The notes under the pieces were generated by a model, which saw only the letters and a program-made list of their open reading frames with translations, searched no databases and was not told where the DNA came from. This document shows, piece by piece, positions 15,110 to 21,571 of a stretch of 23,178 nt of DNA (position 1 is the stretch's first letter; each line of letters opens with the position of its first letter). The DNA is from Solirubrobacterales bacterium (GTDB lineage: Bacteria; Actinomycetota; Thermoleophilia; Solirubrobacterales; Solirubrobacteraceae), in the NCBI GenBank assembly GCA_003244035.1, contig QHBV01000013.1, forward strand, positions 1 through 23,178, given 5' to 3'. The position numbers and the translations under genes were made by a program.

Positions 15110-15128
15110 GGTCGGAGATTCTCCGACC
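15110..15128. promoter_or_regulatory. 19-bp palindrome, operator or terminator
   Basis: GGTCGGAGATTCTCCGACC is a perfect 9-bp inverted repeat around one central base. It lies in the 57-bp gap between the transglycosylase-like gene (stop at 15144) and the DUF1707 start, 11 bp upstream of the TAGACT hexamer, so it covers the -35 region. This geometry suits a dimeric repressor or activator site. A hairpin ending the upstream gene is the alternative, though no T-run follows it. Confidence 0.55.
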
Positions 15129-15143
15129 GGCAACCTCGTGGCC

Positions 15144-16553
15144 CTATGGCCCGTCCACGATCACCCGCGCGGCATCCGAGGCGACCGTCACCTCGATCGT
15201 GGCCGGCGCGCGGGTCCACGCGATCAGGTTCAGCGCCTGCAGCCGGTCGAGCATCGCTTGCAGTGCCAGCGCCTGTGCCCGGCTGGCGTAGCGACGGGCG
15301 ATCTGAAACGACCAACCGGTGCTGGCGAGAGGGTCGCCGGCGCCGAGCAGTTGCTGGTAGCGCGCGTCGGTGACGGCGCCGGCGACAGTCAGCGGGGCGG
15401 ACCCGTGCGAGAGCGCGCGCACCCGCGCGGCGAGCTCGACCAGGAGGTCGAGCACAGGCGGCCGCAGGCCGCGGTAGAGCGCGGCCGGCGCGCCCAGCCG
15501 CGGCGCGAGCGATCCGATCCCGGGGTCGTAGGCGAGTCCCAGGCGCGCGACGTTGGCGGGCAATGGCAGCAGCGTGCGGTCGGCGTACGCCGCGGAGAGC
15601 GCATCCGGGTCGCCGAAGGACGGCGTCCGATCGGGGGGATGGAGTACCTCGGCGTCCGAGGGCGCGGCGCCCTGGAGCGCCGCCAGCCGAATCAGGGCAA
15701 CGCGGTTGGACCGGTACAGGTCCATGATCGTCCGAGCCTCGAGCACGCGCCAGTAGTACAGCGAGGAGTCGTCGCCGAAGCCCGAGAGCAGGTCATAGGC
15801 GGTGGCGTGGTGGCCGGGCGCGGTGTCGAAGTAGAGCTGGGCGTACGGGACGGACCCGCCGCCGTCGTAGTCGCCGAACACCCTGAGGAGGTTGCCGATT
15901 CCCATGTGGTAGGAGACGACCGCGAGGTCGGAGCGGCCCAGCCGCCCGCGCGCGAGCTGCAGGTAACGGACGGTCGCCGCGAGCGCCTTGCGAGGGTCGA
16001 AGCGGTCGTCGACCTTCGCCCGCGCCCGCTGCAGACGCGCGAGGAGGCCGGCCTCGCCACGGGCGTAGGCGTCGTCGATCGACCGCGTCAGCTGCCGACT
16101 GCGCACCAGGTCGATGTGCATGCCCAGCAGCGCCTGGCCGGTCTGCGCGAGGATCTGGGTCAGCCCGGCCGCGGCCGACGGGTCCGTCCCTGCGATCACG
16201 TCCGGGCGCCCGGCGCTTTCGACGAACACGATCGCCTCGAGCGTGCCGGGGTCGACGCCGCTCCCCGCCGCCGCGGCGTCGATAAGCCTCCGGAACCCAG
16301 CCACCCGCGCCGCCGTGGCGAGCACCCCACCGGGGCTCTTGGCGAACAGGACGTTTGCGCTGCCCGCCGCCGCCCGCGCTTCGAATACGGCCTCGCGCGC
16401 GGGGGCGTAGGCGAACGGGTCGCCGGCGCGTGGCGGGCGCCCGATCCCGGGCAGTGGCGGCGCCGGGCCCCCGTCGCCGAGCACCCCGACGAGCACAGCG
16501 ACGAGCACCGCGATGGCGAGGACCGAGGCCGAGCACGCAAGTACACGCCCCAC
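15144..16553 (-). CDS. Lytic transglycosylase-like protein (SLT domain), membrane-anchored
   Basis: From GTG 16553 the 469-aa product starts MGRVLACSAS followed by a hydrophobic segment to about residue 26, a signal anchor or uncleaved signal peptide. Residues about 85-260 resemble a transglycosylase SLT domain (PF01464). LEAIVFVESAGRPD carries the probable catalytic Glu112, then DPSAAAGLTQIL (the usual S-x-x-G-L-x-Q-I block), and further on RYLQLARGRLGRSDLAVVSY and HMGIGNLL. The remaining 200 residues are unassigned. Such enzymes cleave glycan strands of peptidoglycan during growth or remodelling. I reject the longer start (ATG 16631) because its extra 26 codons have atypically low GC at third positions and would place charged residues before the anchor. 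Neither start has a ribosome binding site; TACTCT 7 nt upstream of 16553 supports a leaderless start there. Confidence 0.8.
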   Translation of the reverse strand: MGRVLACSASVLAIAVLVAVLVGVLGDGGPAPPLPGIGRPPRAGDPFAYAPAREAVFEARAAAGSANVLFAKSPGGVLATAARVAGFRRLIDAAAAGSGVDPGTLEAIVFVESAGRPDVIAGTDPSAAAGLTQILAQTGQALLGMHIDLVRSRQLTRSIDDAYARGEAGLLARLQRARAKVDDRFDPRKALAATVRYLQLARGRLGRSDLAVVSYHMGIGNLLRVFGDYDGGGSVPYAQLYFDTAPGHHATAYDLLSGFGDDSSLYYWRVLEARTIMDLYRSNRVALIRLAALQGAAPSDAEVLHPPDRTPSFGDPDALSAAYADRTLLPLPANVARLGLAYDPGIGSLAPRLGAPAALYRGLRPPVLDLLVELAARVRALSHGSAPLTVAGAVTDARYQQLLGAGDPLASTGWSFQIARRYASRAQALALQAMLDRLQALNLIAWTRAPATIEVTVASDAARVIVDGP

Positions 16554-16560
16554 AATCGGT

Positions 16561-16566
16561 AGAGTA
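16561..16566 (-). promoter_or_regulatory. Candidate -10 element for the transglycosylase-like gene
   Basis: On the minus strand TACTCT is followed by 7 nt and then GTG 16553. It fits TAnnnT; no ribosome binding site is present. It is slightly less regular than the 6-nt cases elsewhere in the window. Confidence 0.4.
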
Positions 16567-16879
16567 GTGCGGGACGATCGGTGCCCCCGGGATTCACAGT
16601 TGCTGTGGGCGCCAATCCCTGCGCCTCGCATGATGGGCAGCCGTTTGGGCTCGCCAATACGCCTCGGTGTTCAGTGGCAGGGGCGCTCCTTTGCCTACTC
16701 CCTGGCGCCGATGGCGATGGTCACCTTCGTGTGGGAGCGACCCGCGCGATCACCGGCGCCGCGGCGGGAGCTGACGGAGCGCTTCACATAGATTTGGTCC
16801 CAACGGAGTTCGAGCTGGTGTTTCCAAACCCCCTCCGGGGGATCGAGGCTGGTGGGCGGCCTCCGCGGGCGCGGTCGGT

Positions 16880-16885
16880 TATGCT
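16880..16885 (+). promoter_or_regulatory. Possible -10 element of sqdB
   Basis: TATGCT fits TAnnnT in an otherwise GC-rich stretch, about 108 nt before ATG 16993. No -35 match is visible. A leader of this length agrees with the ribosome binding site found just before sqdB, unlike the leaderless genes around it. Confidence 0.3.
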
Positions 16886-16992
16886 CGTGCGCGCGCGACC
16901 GGCGATCGTTCAGCCACGGCCGACCACAAGCGCCCAGCGAGGCCGAGACCGCTGAGGATCTGAAATCGAGTGAAAGGCACTGGAGCTCCCGT

Positions 16993-18162
16993 ATGCAAAT
17001 CCTGGTTCTAGGTGGTGACGGGTACCTCGGATGGCCGACGGCCCTGCACCTGTCGGCCGCCGGTCACGAAGTCGCAGTGTCGGACAACTTCGCCCGTCGC
17101 GGTTATGACGAGGAGATGGGTGTCGAGAGCCTGGTCCCGATCGCCACGCTGGACGAGCGTGTGGAGGCCTGGGCGCAGAGCAGCGGCAAGACGATGAAGA
17201 CCTACGTCGGCGATCTCTGCGATGCCTCGTTCGTCCATCGGATGGTCGGCGAGTTTCGCCCCGACACGATCGTGCACTTCGGCGAGCAGCGCGCCGCCCC
17301 GTACTCGATGATCGACCAGGCGCACGCGGTCTACACGCAGACCAACAACGTCGTCGGGAACCTCAACGTGATGTACGCGATCGCCGACATCGATCGCGAC
17401 ATCCACCTCGTCAAGCTCGGCACGATGGGCGAGTACGGCACCCCCAACATCGACATCGAGGAAGGGTGGCTCGAGATCGAGCACAACGGCCGCAGCGACC
17501 GGATGATGTACCCCAAGCGGCCTGGCTCCTTCTACCACCTCTCCAAGGTGCACGACAGCCACAACATCGAGTTCGGCTGCCGGATCTGGGGGCTGCGCGC
17601 GACCGACCTCAATCAGGGGGTCGTGTACGGCGCCGACACCGAGCACACCAAGCTCGACCCCCGGCTCGCCACCCGCTTTGACTACGACGGCGTGTTCGGG
17701 ACGGTGCTCAACCGGATGGTGATCCAGGCGGTGCTCGGCCATCCGCTCACGGTCTACGGCAACGGCACCCAGACGCGTGGATTGATCAACATCGTCGACA
17801 CGGTCGAGTGCATCCGGATCAGCGCCGAGAACCCCGCCGACAAGGGGGAATTCCGCGTCTTCAACCAGTTCACCGAGCATCTGTCGGTGCGCCAGATCGC
17901 CGACACTGTCGCCGCCGACTACGCCGGCGAGTGCACGATCGAGCAGATCGAGAATCCCCGCGTCGAGGCCGAGAACCACTACTACAACGCCAAGCACAGC
18001 GCGCTCGAGGATCTCGGGCTGAAGCCGACGCTGCTGAGCGCGACGCTGATCGACCATCTGTTCGAGGTGGTGGAGCGCCACAAGGACCGCGTCGACCTCG
18101 CGGCGATCATGCCGACCGTGCGCTGGCGGGAGACTTCCAGCGTGCTCGCCTCGATCAAGTAA
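16993..18162 (+). CDS. sqdB: UDP-sulfoquinovose synthase
   Basis: The 389-aa product matches plant SQD1 and bacterial SqdB closely from end to end. It is an extended SDR that converts UDP-glucose and sulfite to UDP-sulfoquinovose, the donor for sulfolipid SQDG or, in some archaea, for glycoprotein glycans. NAD-binding motif GGDGYLG is at 7-13. Signature blocks are IVHFGEQRAAPYSMID, YTQTNNVVGNLNV, KLGTMGEYGTPNIDIEEG, SFYHLSKVHDSHNIEF, RATDLNQGVVYG, VYGNGTQTRGLINI, EFRVFNQFTEHLSV and NPRVEAENHYYNAKH. Thr144, Tyr181 and Lys185 correspond to the catalytic Thr/Tyr/Lys of SQD1. ATG 16993 has GGAG 7 nt upstream. It appears monocistronic, with a long upstream region and a perfect hairpin immediately downstream. 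No adjacent sulfoquinovosyl-diacylglycerol synthase is evident, so the acceptor is open. Confidence 0.96.
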   Translation: MQILVLGGDGYLGWPTALHLSAAGHEVAVSDNFARRGYDEEMGVESLVPIATLDERVEAWAQSSGKTMKTYVGDLCDASFVHRMVGEFRPDTIVHFGEQRAAPYSMIDQAHAVYTQTNNVVGNLNVMYAIADIDRDIHLVKLGTMGEYGTPNIDIEEGWLEIEHNGRSDRMMYPKRPGSFYHLSKVHDSHNIEFGCRIWGLRATDLNQGVVYGADTEHTKLDPRLATRFDYDGVFGTVLNRMVIQAVLGHPLTVYGNGTQTRGLINIVDTVECIRISAENPADKGEFRVFNQFTEHLSVRQIADTVAADYAGECTIEQIENPRVEAENHYYNAKHSALEDLGLKPTLLSATLIDHLFEVVERHKDRVDLAAIMPTVRWRETSSVLASIK

Positions 18163-18167
18163 GCCCG

Positions 18168-18199
18168 GGCCGCGGCTGGCCCGCAGGCCAGCCGCGGCC
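18168..18199. terminator. Perfect 14-bp hairpin between convergent genes (bidirectional terminator)
   Basis: The arms 18168-18181 (GGCCGCGGCTGGCC) and 18186-18199 (GGCCAGCCGCGGCC) are perfectly complementary with a CGCA loop. The structure starts 6 nt after the sqdB stop and ends 18 nt before the stop of the convergent glycosyltransferase. There is no clear T-run, but stem strength and position suit termination from both sides. Confidence 0.7.
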
Positions 18200-18217
18200 G
18201 CACCAACCTAAACGTGG

Positions 18218-19036
18218 TCAGCCCGTCCGGCGGGATGCGGTGGCGGCGGCGCGGCGCTCGCGATCCCACGTCCTGAGCACGACGTTCGCATAGCGAAAGG
18301 CGTAGAGCAGATCGTTGCCCTTCTTGGTCTCACCGGCGATCCGCTTGTGCTGCACGATCGGCCGCTCCGCGATCCGGTAGCCCTGGTAGATCGCGCCGAT
18401 CAAGAGCTCGGACGTCTGGTACTGGACCTGCTCCTGGCGAACGGTCGCGGTCACCTCGGAGCGCATCGCCCGCAGCCCGGTGGAGGTGTCGGTCACGCGC
18501 GTGCGCGTCAGCAGGCTGATCAACCACGCGAACACGTACACGCCGGCGTGGCGGAAGCGATTGTCGTTCTCGCTGTGCCCGAGCACCCGCGAGCCGAGCA
18601 CCAGGTCCGCCTCCCCGGCGACCAGCGGCTCGAGCACCGAGGGCACCTCGAGCGGGTCCCACTGGCGGTCGCCGTCGAGCGTGACGATGTATTGCGCTCC
18701 GTGGTCACGAGCCAGCTCGTAGCCGAGGCGCAGCGCGATCCCGTGGCCGCAGTTGCGCTCCAGCCGAGCGACGTGCGCGCCGTGCTCGCGTGAGACCTCG
18801 CTGGTGCGATCCCGGCTGCCGTCGTCGATCACGAGCGTGTCGATCGTGACGCCGCACGCCTCGGGCGCCACGTCCTGGAGTACGGAGCCGATCCCCCCCT
18901 CCTCGTCATACGCCGCGATCACGACCACCACCGGGGCGAACCGCAGCCCGGGATAGCTCTCGTCGAACGCGTGGATCGCCGCGGCGCGAACCGCGTGCAC
19001 ATATGGCTTGCGGACCTTTGCGCTGCCGGTGCTCAC
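18218..19036 (-). CDS. Glycosyltransferase family 2, dolichol-phosphate-mannose/glucose synthase-like
   Basis: The 272-aa product contains a GT-A domain of the DPM1/DPG-synthase type: VVVVIAAYDEEGGIGSVLQD at 36-55, DTLVIDDGSRDRTSE at 66-80, ALRLGYELARDHGAQYIVTL followed by DGD at 121-123 (metal binding), and TDTSTGLRAM plus a C-terminal basic stretch with QHKRIAGETKKGNDLL. Such enzymes move a sugar from a nucleotide donor to polyprenyl phosphate, giving a lipid-linked monosaccharide used outside the membrane. No C-terminal membrane helix is seen, in keeping with a separate GtrA partner encoded just upstream (36 bp gap, same strand). The GTG start at 19036 has no convincing ribosome binding site. 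The sugar is not readable from sequence. Confidence 0.9.
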   Translation of the reverse strand: MSTGSAKVRKPYVHAVRAAAIHAFDESYPGLRFAPVVVVIAAYDEEGGIGSVLQDVAPEACGVTIDTLVIDDGSRDRTSEVSREHGAHVARLERNCGHGIALRLGYELARDHGAQYIVTLDGDRQWDPLEVPSVLEPLVAGEADLVLGSRVLGHSENDNRFRHAGVYVFAWLISLLTRTRVTDTSTGLRAMRSEVTATVRQEQVQYQTSELLIGAIYQGYRIAERPIVQHKRIAGETKKGNDLLYAFRYANVVLRTWDRERRAAATASRRTG

Positions 19037-19072
19037 GAAGGTAATCCGATTTCGGGCTGCCGCCGGCCCGCG

Positions 19073-19588
19073 CTACGGGACCCGGTTTGCGCGCGCGGTC
19101 CGCGGGGCCTGGCGCAGCGCGCGCAACGCGGCGCGGACGCGGCTGCGGTCCTGAAAGATCCAATGCTCGTAAATGAAGAACTTGGCGACGAACAGCACCG
19201 CGACAACCAACGTGTATGAACCGGTCACCAGTAGCGCGCGAAGTCCGTGGTGTGGGGGAATGCTCTGCACCTGCGAGTTGGTCCAGGCGGTCGTGGAGGT
19301 GGTTAGGAGAAGCGTCACGAGCGAGATCGCGATGTATCCGACGATCTCCCTGCCGAACACAAGGCGCCCCCGCCGCTGCCACGTCCAGCGGCGGTTGAGG
19401 ATCCAGTTCGGGATCGCTCCAGCGACGAAGGCCGCGATTGAGCAGGCGGTCGTACCAATGTTCATCACGTACAGCAGCGAGAACACGACGGTGCTCGAGA
19501 CGAATGCGACGGCTGAGCCGATCGCGTACCGGGTAATGCGTCCTGCCAGGGCAGAGCTACGTAGGCCCTGAAGACGGTCGGAGAGCAC
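19073..19588 (-). CDS. GtrA family membrane protein
   Basis: The 171-aa product has four hydrophobic segments (about 21-42, 47-65, 82-102 and 118-143) and the family hallmark PNWILNRRWTWQ after the second, typical of GtrA-like proteins (PF04138). GtrA members are thought to flip or assist polyprenyl-phosphate-linked sugars for modification of teichoic acid, O-antigen or arabinogalactan. The gene precedes a DPM-like glycosyltransferase by 36 bp, the classical GtrA/GtrB pairing. GTG 19588 has no ribosome binding site but has TAGGAT ending 6 nt upstream, so the transcript is probably leaderless and this gene is likely first of a two-gene operon. A CCCCGGCCGGGG palindrome at 19615-19626 lies between it and the upstream pcm. 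Confidence 0.9.
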   Translation of the reverse strand: MLSDRLQGLRSSALAGRITRYAIGSAVAFVSSTVVFSLLYVMNIGTTACSIAAFVAGAIPNWILNRRWTWQRRGRLVFGREIVGYIAISLVTLLLTTSTTAWTNSQVQSIPPHHGLRALLVTGSYTLVVAVLFVAKFFIYEHWIFQDRSRVRAALRALRQAPRTARANRVP

Positions 19589-19594
19589 GGAGCG

Positions 19595-19600
19595 ATCCTA
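19595..19600 (-). promoter_or_regulatory. Candidate -10 element (leaderless) for the GtrA gene
   Basis: On the minus strand TAGGAT is followed by exactly 6 nt and then GTG 19588. It fits TAnnnT with no ribosome binding site. The -35 region is a GC-only palindrome. Confidence 0.55.
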
Positions 19601-19633
19601 GCGTGTCGGGGGCTCCCCGGCCGGGGGGGCTGG

Positions 19634-20269
19634 CTAGGTTTCCGGCTCGGCCCGGACCAGCGGCACGAACCGCACCGCCTCGAGCTGTTTGCGCTCGAAC
19701 CCCTCAGCCGTCCGGCGCACGAGCACCAGGTGCTGATCGGCGGTGCCGACCGGGGCCACCAAGCGTCCTTGCGCGGCGAGCTGGCGCTCGAGCGCCGGGG
19801 GGAGCGCCTCGCCCGTCGCGGCCGCGACGTTGATCGCGTCGAACGGAGCGCGGGCGGGAAGGCCCCGGCAGCCGTCGCCGACGACGAACTCCACGTTTGA
19901 AAGCCCCAGCGCGGCGATCGTCCGCTGCGCCTGCGCGCTCAGTCGCGGGTGGCGCTCGACCGTCCACACGTGTCCGGCGAGCATGGCGAGCAGCGCCGCG
20001 TGGTAGCCCGAGCCGGTGCCCACGTCGAGCACGCGATCGTCCGGGCGCAGCTCCAGCAACGCGAGCATGCGGGCGATCACCAGCGGCTGTGAGATCGTCT
20101 GCTCGCACGCGATCGGCAGTGCGACGTTCTCGTATGCCCGGTGACGCTCGCGGTCGGGCACGAAGTGCTCTCGCGGGAGCGATGCGATCGCCGCGAGCAC
20201 CCGCTCGTCACCGGCCACTGCCCGCAGCTGCTCTGCAAGTTCGCTCGCACCGCTCATCCGCATGGGCAT
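19634..20269 (-). CDS. pcm: Protein-L-isoaspartate O-methyltransferase
   Basis: The 211-aa product has the PCMT layout (PF01135): an N-terminal helical part with LPREHFVPD, the family signature CEQTISQPLVIARML at about 55-69, and SAM-binding motif I VLDVGTGSGYHAALLA at about 80-95. Motif II-like segments follow (VWTVERHPRL, NVEFVVGDGCRGLPARAPFD), then a C-terminal strand region (GRLVAPVG, QHLVLVRRT). The enzyme methylates isoaspartyl residues in damaged proteins with S-adenosylmethionine in the cytoplasm. Length is usual for bacteria. Starts at 20269, 20263 and 20257 are all in frame within 12 bp; I take the first, which has a weak GGCGAG upstream. It diverges from the lipoprotein gene across 41 bp. 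Confidence 0.92.
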   Translation of the reverse strand: MPMRMSGASELAEQLRAVAGDERVLAAIASLPREHFVPDRERHRAYENVALPIACEQTISQPLVIARMLALLELRPDDRVLDVGTGSGYHAALLAMLAGHVWTVERHPRLSAQAQRTIAALGLSNVEFVVGDGCRGLPARAPFDAINVAAATGEALPPALERQLAAQGRLVAPVGTADQHLVLVRRTAEGFERKQLEAVRFVPLVRAEPET

Positions 20270-20298
20270 TCTCGCCGCTCACGAGGAGCGAGGCTTGG

Positions 20299-20304
20299 CA
20301 AGAT
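20299..20304 (+). promoter_or_regulatory. Candidate -10 element (leaderless) for the beta-propeller lipoprotein gene
   Basis: CAAGAT is followed by exactly 6 nt and then GTG 20311. It keeps the key A2 and T6 of the -10 consensus; no ribosome binding site precedes the start. Confidence 0.4.
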
Positions 20305-20310
20305 GACACC

Positions 20311-21513
20311 GTGCGCACTGACGACTCGGGGACGCTCCGGCGGCGGGCGATGGCGTTCGTGCTCGGTGCGGCGATCGCGCTGGCGGGGTGCGGGGGCTCT
20401 ACCGGGCGTGGCGGGTCGCCGACCTCGAAGCTCGTGGGGGCGGGTAGCGGCGGCGCTCTGCACCTGCCGCAGCTGACCGGCGCGGCCGGCGGCTACCAGG
20501 TGCCGCCGCTGCTGGACCCTCGGAACGTCTTTGCCGCCGATCGCCAGGGGGAGCTCTCCCCCGTCGTCAGGGGGTTTCGCAAGCTCGTGTACGTCCCCAA
20601 CAGCGGGAGCGCCTCAGTCGACGAGATCGATCCGACCACCTACCGCATCGTGCGCCAGTTCTCCGTCGGCGCGGTTCCCCAGCACGTCGTCCCGTCCTAC
20701 GACCTGCGCACGCTGTGGGTTACCAACGACGTCGGCAACAGCCTGACGCCGATCAATCCCGCCAACGGCGTTCCCGGGCGCCCGGTGCCAGTCGACGATC
20801 CCTACAACCTGTACTTCACCCCCGACGGCCGCTACGCGATCGTGATGGCCGAGCGGCTGCGGCGGATGGACTTCCGAGACGCGCATACGATGAAGCTCCA
20901 CCACGAGCTGCAAGTTCCCCAGTGCGCTGGCGACAACCACGCCGACTTCACCGCCGACGGGCGCTACATGCTGGTCAGCTGCGAGTTCGGGGCGGACATG
21001 GTCCTCGTCGACGTCGCGGCCGAGCGCGTCGCGGCGACGCTGCAGCTGCCCGCCGGCGCTTCGCCCCAGGACGTCAAGCTCTCGCCCGATGGGAGCGTCT
21101 TCTACGTCGCAGACCTGACCTATGGCGGCGTCTGGGAGATCGCGCCCTCTCCGTTGCGGCGGATCGGATTCATCCGGACCGGGGCTGGCGCCCACGGCCT
21201 CTACCCGAGCAGGGACACGACTCGGCTATACGTTTCAAACCGGTCGGCGGGGACCGTCTCGGTGATCAGCTTCGCGACCAGGCGCGTGGTCGCGACCTGG
21301 GACATCCCCGGCGGCAGCCCTGACATGGGTGGCGTATCCGCCTCCGGGCGCGTGTTCTGGCTCTCCGGCCGCTACGACGCGTCCGTGTATGCGATCAACA
21401 CGATAACCGGGAAGCTGATCCGCCGGATCCCGGTCGGTCTCGAGCCCCACGGCGTGTGCGTGTACCCGCAGCCGGGGCGCTACTCGCTCGGGCATACGGG
21501 CGTGTTCAGGTGA
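20311..21513 (+). CDS. YncE/YVTN-type beta-propeller lipoprotein
   Basis: The 400-aa product has an Arg-containing n-region, a hydrophobic stretch and a lipobox LAGC (residues 24-27), so Cys27 should be lipidated and the protein anchored outside the membrane. From about residue 85 it shows repeated beta-propeller blades of the YncE/YVTN kind: KLVYVPNSGSASVDEID, TLWVTNDVGNSLTPINPANG, NLYFTPDGRYAIVMAE, MLVSCEFGADMVLVDVAAER, DVKLSPDGSVFYVADL, RLYVSNRSAGTVSVIS and DASVYAINTITGKLIRRIPVG. Such propellers act as binding scaffolds or dehydrogenase-like folds; no active site is evident. GTG 20311 was preferred to ATG 20350 because it provides the positively charged n-region. It is followed 58 bp later by the SCO1-like gene, possibly cotranscribed. 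The ligand is unknown. Confidence 0.88.
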   Translation: MRTDDSGTLRRRAMAFVLGAAIALAGCGGSTGRGGSPTSKLVGAGSGGALHLPQLTGAAGGYQVPPLLDPRNVFAADRQGELSPVVRGFRKLVYVPNSGSASVDEIDPTTYRIVRQFSVGAVPQHVVPSYDLRTLWVTNDVGNSLTPINPANGVPGRPVPVDDPYNLYFTPDGRYAIVMAERLRRMDFRDAHTMKLHHELQVPQCAGDNHADFTADGRYMLVSCEFGADMVLVDVAAERVAATLQLPAGASPQDVKLSPDGSVFYVADLTYGGVWEIAPSPLRRIGFIRTGAGAHGLYPSRDTTRLYVSNRSAGTVSVISFATRRVVATWDIPGGSPDMGGVSASGRVFWLSGRYDASVYAINTITGKLIRRIPVGLEPHGVCVYPQPGRYSLGHTGVFR

Positions 21514-21571
21514 GCTGACCGGCTCCGGTGGGGTGCGCGCCCGCTCCGCCCGCCTGCCAGAATCGTCGCAG

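Larger units (their letters stand above)
16554..16992. other. Long non-coding region between divergent envelope and sulfoquinovose genes
   Basis: This 439-bp stretch is the longest without a convincing gene. It contains TACTCT (16561-16566, minus strand), a candidate -10 for the transglycosylase-like gene. A + strand frame ending at 16791 includes a short peptide resembling a glycoside hydrolase tail (see findings). A small CCCCC-TCC-GGGGG hairpin lies at 16829-16841, and TATGCT at 16880-16885 is a possible -10 for sqdB that would give a leader of about 100 nt. No known riboswitch fold was recognised. Confidence 0.5.

Noticed and set aside
14865..16562. Long + strand open frame (565 codons) antisense to the transglycosylase-like gene
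   Set aside because: Its translation is Arg/Gly/Val/Glu-rich without motifs, as expected of the opposite strand of a GC-rich gene; the minus-strand frame has a signal anchor and SLT motifs.
16554..16631. Longer N-terminus of the transglycosylase-like protein from ATG 16631
   Set aside because: The extra codons have atypical third-position composition and no ribosome binding site, and they put a charged stretch before the membrane anchor.
16554..16992. Cyclic-di-AMP (ydaO-type) riboswitch before the transglycosylase-like gene
   Set aside because: Such riboswitches often control actinobacterial cell-wall hydrolases, but I could not find the conserved core sequences on the minus strand; only a short CCGTCAGCT-like match exists.
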